Below are positions 16,177-25,262 of a DNA stretch of 64,000 bases, in pieces. The stretch comes from Chryseobacterium elymi (lineage in GTDB: Bacteria; Bacteroidota; Bacteroidia; Flavobacteriales; Weeksellaceae), in contig NZ_QNUH01000012.1 in assembly GCF_003385495.1 (NCBI RefSeq), forward strand, positions 62,001 through 126,000, in the 5' to 3' direction. The notes beneath the pieces are model-generated. The model saw nothing but the letters and a program-made list of their open reading frames with translations, was not told the origin of the DNA and searched no databases. Positions within the stretch are counted from its first letter, which is position 1. Each line of letters begins with the position of its first letter. A program made the position numbers and the translations under genes.

Positions 16177-16371
16177 ATGAAAAATTTAAAAAAATTAGGC
16201 AGAGAGAATCTGAAATCGATTAACGGAGGAAATACTTGTTTTGAGTATTGCCCTCCGGGACCTTATGGAGTAGGTCCGGAGTATCCAAAATCATGTGAAG
16301 ATTTTAATGCTTTGCCTGAATGCTGCAAATTAAGGGTGAGAGTAGATTATCTCTGCTTCGGACCCATATAA
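16177..16371 (+). CDS. bacteriocin-like precursor peptide 2
   Basis: 64 residues from ATG 16177. The frame is open upstream to 16135, but the leader MKNLKKLGRENLKSINGG defines the start, ending in a true Gly-Gly. The core starts NTCFEYCPPGPYGVGPEYP and continues KSCEDFNALPECC...YLCFGPI, sharing five Cys positions with peptide 1. Probably secreted after cleavage at Gly-Gly. A TATATTTA box lies at 16151-16158 and a terminator follows at 16379. A duplication pair with 15743-15940. Confidence 0.75.
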   Translation: MKNLKKLGRENLKSINGGNTCFEYCPPGPYGVGPEYPKSCEDFNALPECCKLRVRVDYLCFGPI

Positions 16372-16378
16372 AAAGTAA

Positions 16379-16405
16379 AGCACTGTTTCATAACAGTGCT
16401 TTTTT
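16379..16405. terminator. terminator between convergent peptide genes
   Basis: Perfect stem AGCACTGT (16379-16386) / ACAGTGCT (16393-16400) followed by TTTTT on the plus strand. It may also serve the minus-strand peptide gene, less strongly. Confidence 0.8.
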
Positions 16406-16436
16406 AATTTACTAAAATTGATTAATTCATCAACTT

Positions 16437-16583
16437 TTAAGAAGTGGCTAAACATTTTGGAGGACTACCACATACTCCCGGAATGCATACTTCATCAGGT
16501 TTACAATAAGTGGCACATTCTGTTGATGTTCCGCCATTGATGCTTTTTAGACATTCTTTGTCTAATTTTTTTAAATTTTTCAT
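16437..16583 (-). CDS. bacteriocin-like precursor peptide 3, 48 aa
   Basis: A short gene opposite to the other two. Leader MKNLKKLDKECLKSINGG matches peptide 2 almost exactly. The core is different: TSTECATYCKPDEVC, then IPGVCGSPPKCLATS, with five Cys in a C..YC/C/C/PPKC arrangement. TATATTTA box at 16608-16615 (minus strand), 24 bases before the ATG. With the two plus-strand genes it forms a compact convergent cluster of double-Gly precursors. No transporter or modification enzyme is adjacent. Confidence 0.7.
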   Translation of the reverse strand: MKNLKKLDKECLKSINGGTSTECATYCKPDEVCIPGVCGSPPKCLATS

Positions 16584-16622
16584 ATGTAAAGATTTTGGTT
16601 TGAACCTTAAATATATGAAAAA

Positions 16623-17642
16623 TTATTTTATACTTTTCGAAAGATCCAACATTGCCTCGATTGGCTTTAGGGCCTTTAAACGAAGCTCTTCGTCGATAAG
16701 GATTTCCGGAAGTTCATATTTCATGCACAGATATAATTTCTCCATGGTATTACGTTTCATATAGAAACATTCCGAACAGTTACAGCTTTCATCAAAAACC
16801 AGCGCAGGAATAAGTTCCTTATGCGGGGCACGTTTTTTCATTTCGTGAAGAATTCCTTCCTCAGTGGCAATAATGAATTTCTGACAGTCGTCTTGTTCTA
16901 CAAAATTCAGCAGGGCAGAAGTAGAACCTATAAAGTGGGCTAGTTTTAAAACGGCTTCCTCGCTTTCAGGATGTGCAATTAATTTCGCATCAGGATTGTC
17001 TGCCATCTGCTGGGCAATTCTTTCCATAGAAAATGCTTCGTGTACGATGCAGCTTCCGTCCCAAAGAATCATATCACGACCGGTTTTTTTAGATAAATAT
17101 CTTCCCAAATTTTTATCCGGCGCAAAAATGATTGGTCTGTCTTTTGGAAGGGCTTCAATCACAGTTTCAGCATTTGAGCTGGTTACGATGATATCACTTT
17201 CTGCTTTAGTTTCTGCGTTGCAGTTAATATACGTAGCGATCAAGGCATTAGGATGCTGTTCGCGCATTTTTCTCAATCCTTCTCCAGAACATCCGTCTGC
17301 CAAAGAACATCCGGCCATGGTGTCAGGAAGAACTACTTTTTTAGTCGGGTTCAGAATTTTAGCGGCTTCCGCCATGAAGTGTACTCCGCAGAATACGATC
17401 ATGTCTGCATTGGTATCTTTGGCCTGTCTTGCCAGCTGCAGAGAATCTCCCAGGAAATCAGCGATATCCTGAATTTCTCCCGGCTGATAATAATGGGCAA
17501 GGATCACTGCATTTTTTTCTTCTTTAAGTTTCAGAATAGCTTTTACCAATTCTTCTCCTTGAGGGATCGCTATGTCTTTTATATCCAGGAATCCTCTTAC
17601 AGGAATCGCAGATTTAGCTTTTTCTAATGTTTCGGTACTCAT
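16623..17642 (-). CDS. nadA: quinolinate synthase
   Basis: 339 residues from ATG 17642 (an alternative GTG is 6 bases upstream). Condenses iminoaspartate with dihydroxyacetone phosphate to quinolinate for NAD, using a [4Fe-4S] cluster. Seen: AVILAHYYQPGEIQDIADF..DSL, FCGVHFMAEAAKIL with the first cluster Cys, GCSLADGC, YINCNAETKAESD, PDKNLGRYL, and the late DESCNCSECFYMKRNTMEK region. Last gene of a yicC-gmk-nadA row on the minus strand; the gap to gmk is 114 bases and contains a heptamer repeat. Confidence 0.95.
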   Translation of the reverse strand: MSTETLEKAKSAIPVRGFLDIKDIAIPQGEELVKAILKLKEEKNAVILAHYYQPGEIQDIADFLGDSLQLARQAKDTNADMIVFCGVHFMAEAAKILNPTKKVVLPDTMAGCSLADGCSGEGLRKMREQHPNALIATYINCNAETKAESDIIVTSSNAETVIEALPKDRPIIFAPDKNLGRYLSKKTGRDMILWDGSCIVHEAFSMERIAQQMADNPDAKLIAHPESEEAVLKLAHFIGSTSALLNFVEQDDCQKFIIATEEGILHEMKKRAPHKELIPALVFDESCNCSECFYMKRNTMEKLYLCMKYELPEILIDEELRLKALKPIEAMLDLSKSIK

Positions 17643-17670
17643 ATCCACCTTAATGTTTTTTGATTCTGGA

Positions 17671-17691
17671 AGTTAGAAATTAGAAGTTAAA
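17671..17691. repeat. heptamer repeat RRTTAGA, 3 copies
   Basis: AGTTAGA-AATTAGA-AGTTAAA in the gmk-nadA gap, about 30 bases upstream of the nadA ATG. Same unit as the five-copy array at 39170-39204. Confidence 0.5.
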
Positions 17692-17756
17692 ATGTTGTAG
17701 TTTGAATTGTAATTACTCTTTCAAACTTTCATCATCCGACTTCCATCCTCCATCTC

Positions 17757-18320
17757 TTAATTCCCAATAAAATTTTTTATTAAACTTTCTATTTCTTTTT
17801 TTGCTACATCAAGATCGGTATTAATAACGATCCTGTCAAACTCTTTCGCAAAGGTCATTTCTTCTCCTGCCTTTGCCACACGTGTTTTGATGGTTTCTGC
17901 ATCATCCGTGTTTCTGGAGATCAATCTTCGTTCCAATTCTTCTATGGAAGGCGGTTCAATGAAAATAGACAGGGCTTTCTCTCCAAAATATTTTTTTAAG
18001 GAAATTCCCCCTTTTACATCTACATCAAAAATAACTAATTTTCCCTGATTCCAGATTTTTTCCACTTCAGATTTTAAAGTACCGTAATATTTGTCAGTAT
18101 ACACTTCTTCATATTCTACAAAAGCATCTTCCGCTATTTTCTGTCTGAATTCATCAGGGCTCAAAAAATGATAATCCACGGCATGGGTTTCACTTCCTCT
18201 TGGCTGTCTTGTGGTACATGAAATAGAGAATGCCAGCTCAGGAAATGTTTCCAGAGAATGCTTTACTAATGTAGTTTTTCCGCTCCCTGATGGTGCTGAA
18301 AATATGATAACTTTATTCAT
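17757..18320 (-). CDS. gmk: guanylate kinase
   Basis: 187 residues. Phosphorylates GMP to GDP with ATP. P-loop IFSAPSGSGKTTLVKH at residues 5-20, GMP-binding SISCTTRQPRGSE and DYHFLS, then VEYEEVYTDKYYGT and the lid segment ELERRLISRNTDDAETIKTR. Starts 70 bases after yicC, the usual neighbour in Bacteroidota. Confidence 0.96.
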   Translation of the reverse strand: MNKVIIFSAPSGSGKTTLVKHSLETFPELAFSISCTTRQPRGSETHAVDYHFLSPDEFRQKIAEDAFVEYEEVYTDKYYGTLKSEVEKIWNQGKLVIFDVDVKGGISLKKYFGEKALSIFIEPPSIEELERRLISRNTDDAETIKTRVAKAGEEMTFAKEFDRIVINTDLDVAKKEIESLIKNFIGN

Positions 18321-18390
18321 TTGGATTAGAGATTTTTAGATTAGAGATATGAGAATAAATTCTTTGATCTCTTATCTATAGGTCTATGGT

Positions 18391-19248
18391 CTATAATACG
18401 TTTAACGTCTGTTCTTTTATTTTTTCCAGATCATCTTTCATCATGACCACCAGCTTCTGGATCTCTGCATGATTGGCCTTTGAGCCTAAAGTATTGATCT
18501 CCCTTCCGATTTCCTGGGAAATAAAGCCAAGTTTTTTTCCGTTGAAATCTTCATTATCCATTACCTCTTTGTAGTATTTCAAATGCTGGGTCAGCCTTAC
18601 TTTCTCTTCTGCAATATCAAGTTTCTCCGTGAAGTAAGCCATTTCCTGGTAGAAACGGGTTTCGTCTACATTCTCAAATTCCTTTAAAGATTTCTGATAA
18701 CGCTCTTTTACAGCAGTGATCCTTTCTTCTTCAAAAGGAACTACTTCAGAAAGGTATTTATCAATATTCTGGATGTTTCTTTCGAGTTCTTCATGTAAAA
18801 TAGTACCTTCTGTCTTTCTGAATTCCATAAAACGGTCCACAGCTGCATGAACGATCTTTGCCAAAGCCTCCCATTCGCCTTCTGTAAGTTCGTCAGGTCT
18901 TGAAGTGATGGCATCAGGAAGTCTTACCGCCATTTTCAGATATTCAAAGTCTGGACCGTCAGAAGCAATGTTACGAAGTTCGCTGATATAAGAATCGATC
19001 AGGCTTCTGTTGATCTTCACATCGTTCGTCTCTTCAAGGTTCTCCAAATTAATGTAGCAATCTACCTTTCCACGGATAATTCTGTCATTAAGGATTTTTC
19101 TGATCTCAAATTCTTTCTCTTTATAACGTAAAGGGACTTTGATATTCAAATCGAAACTTTTGCTGTTCAGAGATTTAATATCTATTGAAATCTTTTTTCC
19201 TTCAAAAACACCTTCGGCTCTGCCGAATCCCGTCATTGATAAAATCAT
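18391..19248 (-). CDS. YicC family protein (endoribonuclease-type)
   Basis: 285 residues, usual length. N-terminal MTGFGRAEG and SLNSKSFDLNIKVP are the YicC_N signature. The C-terminal DUF1732 region ends KLGFISQEIGREINTLGSKANH and DDLEKIKEQTLNVL. Members are reported to act as RNases on small RNAs in E. coli; the role here is inferred. First gene of yicC-gmk-nadA, with a good -7 box at 19266-19273. Confidence 0.92.
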   Translation of the reverse strand: MILSMTGFGRAEGVFEGKKISIDIKSLNSKSFDLNIKVPLRYKEKEFEIRKILNDRIIRGKVDCYINLENLEETNDVKINRSLIDSYISELRNIASDGPDFEYLKMAVRLPDAITSRPDELTEGEWEALAKIVHAAVDRFMEFRKTEGTILHEELERNIQNIDKYLSEVVPFEEERITAVKERYQKSLKEFENVDETRFYQEMAYFTEKLDIAEEKVRLTQHLKYYKEVMDNEDFNGKKLGFISQEIGREINTLGSKANHAEIQKLVVMMKDDLEKIKEQTLNVL

Positions 19249-19265
19249 AGTTTTTTATTGTTGTA

Positions 19266-19273
19266 CAAAGATA
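19266..19273 (-). promoter_or_regulatory. -7 box of yicC-gmk-nadA
   Basis: TATCTTTG on the minus strand, 17 bases upstream of the yicC ATG, matching TAnnTTTG. Confidence 0.6.
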
Positions 19274-19379
19274 AACATTTAAATTAGCACTGTGAAATCG
19301 CAGTGATTTGGACACCACAATTAATGATGAAGATTTAAGATTCCATATGACCTTTAAAAAAATAAATAGATAACTACAT

Positions 19380-20288
19380 ATGAAAAATTTGATTTCTGTT
19401 GTAGGACCCACTGGAATAGGCAAAACGAGATTGGCAATTGATCTGGCAAAACATTTCAATACTGAAATTGTTTCTTGTGATTCCCGCCAGTTTTTTAAAG
19501 AAATGAAAATAGGGACAGCATCGCCATCGGAAGAAGAACTGGCGGAAGCTCCCCATCATTTTATTGGAAATCTTTCGGTTCAGGAATACTATTCTATCGG
19601 GCAGTATGAGGAAGATGCTTTAAAAAAACTCAATGAACTTTTTGTCAATCATGACACCGTTATTTTGGTCGGTGGGAGTATGATGTATGAAAAAGCAGTT
19701 ATTGAAGGACTGAATGACCTGCCTGAAGCTGATGAAAACAATCAGAAAAAATTGCAGGAAATTCTTGATACCGAAGGGATTGATAAGCTTCAGCAAATCC
19801 TGAAAGAGCTCGATCCTGAATATTTTGAAGTCGTAGATTTTCACAATCACAGAAGGCTTTTACGGGCTATTGACGTAATCTGGCAGACGGATAAAAAATA
19901 TTCCGAACAGATTGCTGTTTCCCAGGATTCCAGAGACTTTAATGTGATCCGTATCGGAATTGAAGCTCCAAGAGAGGATCTGTATGACAGGATCAACAGA
20001 AGGATAGATATTATGATGGAAAAAGGACTTTTGGCGGAAGCGGAAAGTTTAGAGAAGTTTAAAGATCTTACTGCTTTGAAAACTGTTGGATATGCAGAAT
20101 TATTCAAATATTTTGACGGAGAATGGGATCTGGATTTTGCTGTTTCCGAGATCAAAAAAAACAGCCGCAGATATGCCAAACGTCAGCTGACTTGGTACAG
20201 AAAAGCGGATGATATTCATTATCTGCCGTTGGGATATTCGCAAAAAGACTTTGAAGGGCTGCTTCAATGGATTTCTAAGCAGTTTTAA
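19380..20288 (+). CDS. miaA: tRNA dimethylallyltransferase
   Basis: 302 residues. Adds the dimethylallyl group to A37 of tRNAs reading UNN codons. P-loop VVGPTGIGKTRLAIDLA at the N-terminus, then SCDSRQFFKEMKIGTASPS, the usual DSRQ..-G motif. HHFIGN..., VGGSMMYEKAV, RLLRAIDV and a C-terminal YAKRQLTWYRK follow. Starts 131 bases from divergently read yicC. Confidence 0.95.
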   Translation: MKNLISVVGPTGIGKTRLAIDLAKHFNTEIVSCDSRQFFKEMKIGTASPSEEELAEAPHHFIGNLSVQEYYSIGQYEEDALKKLNELFVNHDTVILVGGSMMYEKAVIEGLNDLPEADENNQKKLQEILDTEGIDKLQQILKELDPEYFEVVDFHNHRRLLRAIDVIWQTDKKYSEQIAVSQDSRDFNVIRIGIEAPREDLYDRINRRIDIMMEKGLLAEAESLEKFKDLTALKTVGYAELFKYFDGEWDLDFAVSEIKKNSRRYAKRQLTWYRKADDIHYLPLGYSQKDFEGLLQWISKQF

Positions 20289-20306
20289 AATAAGCTTCAA
20301 ATTTAG

Positions 20307-20374
20307 ATCTGCTCGATCTGCTAAATCTGCGAGCGTAAAAATAATCTCTCGCTGATTTAGCAGATTAGGCAGAT
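20307..20374. repeat. long imperfect inverted repeat (REP-like)
   Basis: 27-base arms (20307-20333 and 20348-20374) match with four mismatches around a 14-base AT-rich centre. Located just after miaA, between convergent genes. Built from the units ATCTGC and CTGATTTAGCAGAT that recur as dispersed palindromes in flavobacteria (recollection, not searched). Confidence 0.6.
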
Positions 20375-20423
20375 GTTTGTGTTATTTTTGTGTGCTTTAT
20401 TTTTTTGTTGGGTTTCAATATAC

Positions 20424-20452
20424 AAAAAACGGCCTCTGGAAACCAGAGACCG
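20424..20452 (-). terminator. terminator of the RND efflux operon
   Basis: Minus-strand stem CGGTCTCTGG/CCAGAGGCCG with one G-U pair, followed by TTTTTT; 27 bases after the outer-membrane factor gene. Confidence 0.85.
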
Positions 20453-20478
20453 CACTTCAAACAATATAATTAAATTTA

Positions 20479-21891
20479 CTACTTCCAACCGCCGCCAAGA
20501 GCTCTGTAAAGATCTACAATGCTGCTCAGTCTCTGTCTTTTTACGGACGCAAGATTTAGTTCAGCCTGTAAAGAATTTCCCTGAGCTGTAATCACTTCCA
20601 AGTAATTGGCCATACCGCCTTTGTAAAGCATTTCTGCACTTTTTATTCCGTTTTTCAACGTGGTTACCTGTTCTGTAGCTTTCTGTTCCTGAACTTTTAA
20701 GCTTTCGTTAGACACCAAAGCATCGGAAACTTCACCCACAGCATTTAAAACAGATTGACGGAAGGCCAATACGTTTTTCTCTCTCTGGATTTTAGCCACA
20801 TTCAGGTCGGTTTTTAACTGTCTTTTCTGGAAAATTGGCTGGGTAATTCCTCCTAATACAGATCCGAACAATGACGCCGGAATCTGGAACCAGTTATCAA
20901 TTTTAAATGAATTCACACCTCCGCTTGCTGTAATTTTCAAAGCCGGATACATATTAGCCTGAGCAATTCCCACCATTGAATTAGATTCCAACAGAACAAG
21001 TTCCTGCTGACGGACATCCGGGCGACGGCTTACCATGGCTGCCGGAAGTCCTGCTGAGATATCCTGTGGAAGAGAAGTGTCAGACATTTCGATTGTTCTG
21101 CTGATTTTAGTTGGATTTTCACCTACAAGAATACTTAAAGCATTTTCCTGGATCGCAATATTTTGTTCCAGCTGAGTGATCAAGAGCTCCGTAGACTGTT
21201 TCTGTGCCGTAGCCTGCTGAACGCCTAAAGAAGTTGTATCACCGCTCTGCCACATTTTTTCAGTGATGGAAAGAGTATTGTTACTTAATTCCAAATTTGA
21301 TTTTGCAATCTGCATCTGCTTATCAAGCATCAATAAATTATAGTATCCCTGGGCAATCGCTGCTACAACCTGTGTCTGCACAGCTTTTGTAGCTTCATAA
21401 GTCTGAAGATACTGCATTCTTGAAACTTCCTGCTGGTTTTTGATCTTACCCCAGATGTCAGCCTCCCAGGAAAGGTTGAATGCTGCGTTGTAATCTTCAA
21501 CGTGATTCTGGCCTAAAAATGAATTTAAGCTTTTTCCGTTCATACTGTTTTCCGAAGGTTTTGAAATTTGCGCCGAAACCGCAAAACCTACATCAGGATA
21601 CTGAAGATATTTTGCCTGTTTCAGTTTTTCCTGTGAAGAGGCTACCTGCTTCAAAGCAATCTGGAGATCATAGTTATTTTTTATTCCTTTTTCAATCAAT
21701 TCCTGTAAAATGGGATCGCTGAAAAACTGTTTCCATTCCAGGTTGGCAACACTTGCTGTGTCAGCAGTTGCTGTATATTGGAATTTTTCCGGAAGCTGAA
21801 GATCCGGCTCCGTATATGCCAGTTTGGACACACACGAAACCGCGCCTAAAGCCAATATAAGTGTTAGAAGAAAATTCTTAATTCTTTTCAT
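20479..21891 (-). CDS. RND efflux outer-membrane lipoprotein (NodT/OprM-like)
   Basis: 470 residues. Lipobox GAVSC at residues 16-20 anchors it by lipid. Two outer-membrane efflux repeats follow, with long helical segments such as NNYDLQIALKQVASSQEKLKQAKYL... and an AQANMYPALKIT stretch typical of TolC-type channels. The C-terminus has AELNLASVKRQRLSSIVDLYRALGGGW, the usual family ending. Third gene of a minus-strand operon with adaptor and pump. Exports drugs or other toxic compounds across the outer membrane; substrate unknown. Confidence 0.92.
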   Translation of the reverse strand: MKRIKNFLLTLILALGAVSCVSKLAYTEPDLQLPEKFQYTATADTASVANLEWKQFFSDPILQELIEKGIKNNYDLQIALKQVASSQEKLKQAKYLQYPDVGFAVSAQISKPSENSMNGKSLNSFLGQNHVEDYNAAFNLSWEADIWGKIKNQQEVSRMQYLQTYEATKAVQTQVVAAIAQGYYNLLMLDKQMQIAKSNLELSNNTLSITEKMWQSGDTTSLGVQQATAQKQSTELLITQLEQNIAIQENALSILVGENPTKISRTIEMSDTSLPQDISAGLPAAMVSRRPDVRQQELVLLESNSMVGIAQANMYPALKITASGGVNSFKIDNWFQIPASLFGSVLGGITQPIFQKRQLKTDLNVAKIQREKNVLAFRQSVLNAVGEVSDALVSNESLKVQEQKATEQVTTLKNGIKSAEMLYKGGMANYLEVITAQGNSLQAELNLASVKRQRLSSIVDLYRALGGGWK

Positions 21892-22039
21892 AGTTTAAAT
21901 CGAATTTTTAATTGAAAACAAAACTTTGAGATGCTTTTTATTGCAAAGAGGTCTTTAGTAGGAGAAATACTTTGCATTGATGATATTAGTTTGAATAGTT
22001 AAGTCTCTATTGATCTCAAAGTTTTGTATATCATATGTA

Positions 22040-25000
22040 TTAATGAGCTGTTGCCAGAAGTTCTTCCTCCAATTTTTGTTTTTGAAGTCTTCTCTTTTTT
22101 CTGCTTGGCATTTTTTCATGCAGGTACTGGAAGATTACATACATTACCGGAATGATGAAAATCCCGAATACTACTCCTGTAAACATTCCTCCTACAGTAC
22201 TGATACCGATAGAGTGGTTACCTTTCGCAGCAGCTCCCTGTGTCCAAACCAGCGGAAGCATACCGATGATGAAGGCAAATGAGGTCATCAGAATAGGTCT
22301 CAAACGTAATCTTGAAGCCTGAAGGGCTGATTCAATCAGTGTTTTTCCTGCTTTTCTTCTCTGGACGGCAAACTCTACAATAAGGATCGCATTTTTCGCT
22401 AACAGCCCGACCAGCATGATCAAACCTACCTGAACGTAAATATTATTGTCAATTCCCGCTAATCCCGTGAAAGCAAATACTCCGAAAATCCCTGTAGGGA
22501 CTGTTAAAATAACAGCGAACGGAAGGATGTAACTTTCATACTGGGCAGCCAATAAGAAATACACAAATAGTATACTTAACATGAATACAAATGCGGTCTG
22601 GCCACCTGTTTTGATCTCCTCACGGGTAATTCCCGTCCATTCATATCCGAAACCTCTCGGAAGAGATTTCTGAGCCACTTCTTCTACCGCTTTAATGGCA
22701 TCTCCGGTACTGTAACCAGGTTTTGGAGTTCCGTTAATCGTTACTGCGTTGAAAAGGTTATTTCTTGTCACGGTTTCAGGTCCGAAAGTTCTTTTTAAAG
22801 TAACCAAAGTCTTTACAGGAACCATTTCACCTAAATTGTTTTTAACATAAATCCCTTCCAGAGAATTCGCATCTGTACGGTAAGGAATATCTGCCTGGGC
22901 CATTACTCTGTAATATTTCCCGAACCTGTTGAAATCCGAAACAAAGCTACTTCCGTAATAGATCTGCATGGTTTGCATCAATTCTGTTATAGAAACACCC
23001 AGCTGATTGGCTTTGTCAGAATCTACATCTATTGTGTACTGAGGATTTCCGGCAGCATAAGTTGTAAAGGCGAATGCTATTTCCGGACGTTTCATCAGTT
23101 CTCCGATAAAGGCCTGAGTGGTTGTTCCCAACTGCTCAAAAGAGCCGTTTGTTTTATCCTGAAGCATAAATTCAAATCCGGAAACGTTACCAAATCCCTG
23201 TACTGTCGGGAAATTGAAGAAGAATGCATTGGCATCTTTTACCTGTGATACTTTTCCTGTCAGTGCTGCTGCGATTTGATCTGGATCTTTCATCTCGCCC
23301 CGGTCTTTATAATCTTTCAACTTAATGAAGCCTGCAGAATAAGGAGAGGCGTTGGCATTACTGATAAAGTTCATCCCATCGGCTACCCAAAGGTGATTCA
23401 TGGCTTTTTCAGCGTTTACAATTTTATCAATCTGCTCAGTAGCTCTGTTCGTTCTGTCCAGTGAACTTCCCGGAGGGGTATTTACAGCATATAAAACGAA
23501 TCCTTGATCTTCTGTTGGGATAAACCCTGTCGGAGCTTTATTGATCAAGAAAATACTTGAAGCAATGATAAGTGCAAGACCTCCAACGGCTACCCATTTG
23601 TTTTTAATTAAAAACTTAAGGCTGTAGATATATTTTCGGGTCATATTATTGAAGGCTACATTGAATGCATTGAAGAATTTCGCTCCAAAACCTTTTTTAT
23701 GACCGTGCTCACCATGTTCCCCCTGAGGATCATTTAAGAATAATGCACATAAAGCAGGACTCAATGTTAATGCGTTTACTGCTGAGATCATGATTGCTAT
23801 TACCAAAGTAAAGGCAAACTGTCTGTAGAAAACTCCTGCAGGACCCTGCATGAAACCAACCGGAATAAATACAGCACACATTACCAGTGTAATGGAAATA
23901 ATGGCCCCGGAAATTTCACTCATGGAATTTGTAGTGGCTTGCTCTACCGGCATTCCTGTCTGTTCCATTTTGGAATGGACGGCTTCTACCACCACAATGG
24001 CATCATCCACCACAATACCGATGGCGAGTACCAGTGCAAACAATGTCAACATATTGATACTGAATCCAAACAGTTGCAGGAAGAAGAAGGTACCGATAAT
24101 GGCTACCGGAACTGCAATCGCAGGAATCAATGTAGATCTGAAATCCTGAAGGAAAATATACACCACAATAAATACCAGGATAAATGCAATCACCAAAGTT
24201 TCAACTACCTGATGAATAGAGGCATCAAGGAAATCTTTGGAGTTGTACATAATGATCGGCTTTACTCCTTTTGGAAGGGTAGTGGAAAACTGATCTACCT
24301 GCTTTTCAATTTCAGTAAGAATTTCGTTTGCATTGGAACCTGCAGTCTGAAGGATAGCGAAACCTGCTACCGGTTTACCATCCACTCTGTTGGCTGCTGT
24401 ATAGGTATAGGAACCGAATTCTACTCTGGCTACATCTTTTAATCTTAAAAATGAGCCGTCATTATTGGCTTTAATAGCAATATTTTCATAGTCTTCATTT
24501 TTGTTTAATTTACCTTTATACTTTAAAATATATTCGTAAGTTTCCTTACTTCCCTGTCCCAGACGTCCTGGTGCAGCTTCAAGGTTATGATCTTTGATAG
24601 CCGCCATCACTTCCTGCGGAGAAAGGTTATTGGCTGCTAATCTGTCTGGTTTTAACCAGATTCTCATGGAGTAATCCCTGGTTCCGAAAACCTGAGCCTG
24701 GGCAACACCCGGAATACGCTGTATCTGCGGAATAATATTGATCTTCAGATAGTTTTGAAGAAACAGCTCGTCATATTGCTTAGGGTCATCACTTGACAGT
24801 CCCATGAACATAATCATACTGTTCTGTACCTTCTGTGTGGAAATTCCGGCCTGAACTACTTCCTGAGGAAGCTGGCTCATCGCTTTAGATACACGGTTCT
24901 GAACATTGACTGCAGCATTATCCGCATCTGAGCCCTGTTTGAAAAATACGCTCAGGGTCATGGTACCGTCGTTACTTGAGTTGGAGGTCATATAGGTCAT

Positions 25001-25222
25001 ATTCTCAACCCCATTTACTGCTTCTTCAATAGGAACAGCAACGGAGCGGGCTACAACTTCAGCGTTCGCTCCCGGATAAAATGCCGTTACCTGAACACTG
25101 GGAGGCGCAATATCCGGAAACAGCGTAATCGGCAGGTTGAAAACCGAAAGTGCCCCCAGCAATAGCAGTATAATGGAGATGACCGTTGATAGTACGGGTC
25201 TTTCTATAAATTGTTTTAACAT
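22040..25222 (-). CDS. RND multidrug efflux pump, inner-membrane permease (HAE1 family)
   Basis: 1060 residues, full length for AcrB/MexB-type pumps with 12 membrane spans and two large periplasmic loops. Start MLKQFIERPVLSTVISIILL. The proton relay is present: GIVVDDAIVVVEAV (Asp-Asp, TM4) and LLAKNAILIVEFA (Lys, TM10). Also APPSVQVTAFYPGANAEVV and FGIFIIPVMYVIFQYL near the end. Between adaptor (40-base gap) and outer-membrane factor (148-base gap). Probably controlled by the TetR-type regulator at 26780, since three operator-like sites lie upstream of the operon. Confidence 0.95.
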   Translation of the reverse strand: MLKQFIERPVLSTVISIILLLLGALSVFNLPITLFPDIAPPSVQVTAFYPGANAEVVARSVAVPIEEAVNGVENMTYMTSNSSNDGTMTLSVFFKQGSDADNAAVNVQNRVSKAMSQLPQEVVQAGISTQKVQNSMIMFMGLSSDDPKQYDELFLQNYLKINIIPQIQRIPGVAQAQVFGTRDYSMRIWLKPDRLAANNLSPQEVMAAIKDHNLEAAPGRLGQGSKETYEYILKYKGKLNKNEDYENIAIKANNDGSFLRLKDVARVEFGSYTYTAANRVDGKPVAGFAILQTAGSNANEILTEIEKQVDQFSTTLPKGVKPIIMYNSKDFLDASIHQVVETLVIAFILVFIVVYIFLQDFRSTLIPAIAVPVAIIGTFFFLQLFGFSINMLTLFALVLAIGIVVDDAIVVVEAVHSKMEQTGMPVEQATTNSMSEISGAIISITLVMCAVFIPVGFMQGPAGVFYRQFAFTLVIAIMISAVNALTLSPALCALFLNDPQGEHGEHGHKKGFGAKFFNAFNVAFNNMTRKYIYSLKFLIKNKWVAVGGLALIIASSIFLINKAPTGFIPTEDQGFVLYAVNTPPGSSLDRTNRATEQIDKIVNAEKAMNHLWVADGMNFISNANASPYSAGFIKLKDYKDRGEMKDPDQIAAALTGKVSQVKDANAFFFNFPTVQGFGNVSGFEFMLQDKTNGSFEQLGTTTQAFIGELMKRPEIAFAFTTYAAGNPQYTIDVDSDKANQLGVSITELMQTMQIYYGSSFVSDFNRFGKYYRVMAQADIPYRTDANSLEGIYVKNNLGEMVPVKTLVTLKRTFGPETVTRNNLFNAVTINGTPKPGYSTGDAIKAVEEVAQKSLPRGFGYEWTGITREEIKTGGQTAFVFMLSILFVYFLLAAQYESYILPFAVILTVPTGIFGVFAFTGLAGIDNNIYVQVGLIMLVGLLAKNAILIVEFAVQRRKAGKTLIESALQASRLRLRPILMTSFAFIIGMLPLVWTQGAAAKGNHSIGISTVGGMFTGVVFGIFIIPVMYVIFQYLHEKMPSRKKRRLQKQKLEEELLATAH

Positions 25223-25262
25223 AAGAAGTTTATTTTTTTAAGTCTTCTGTATTCGGAATAGA

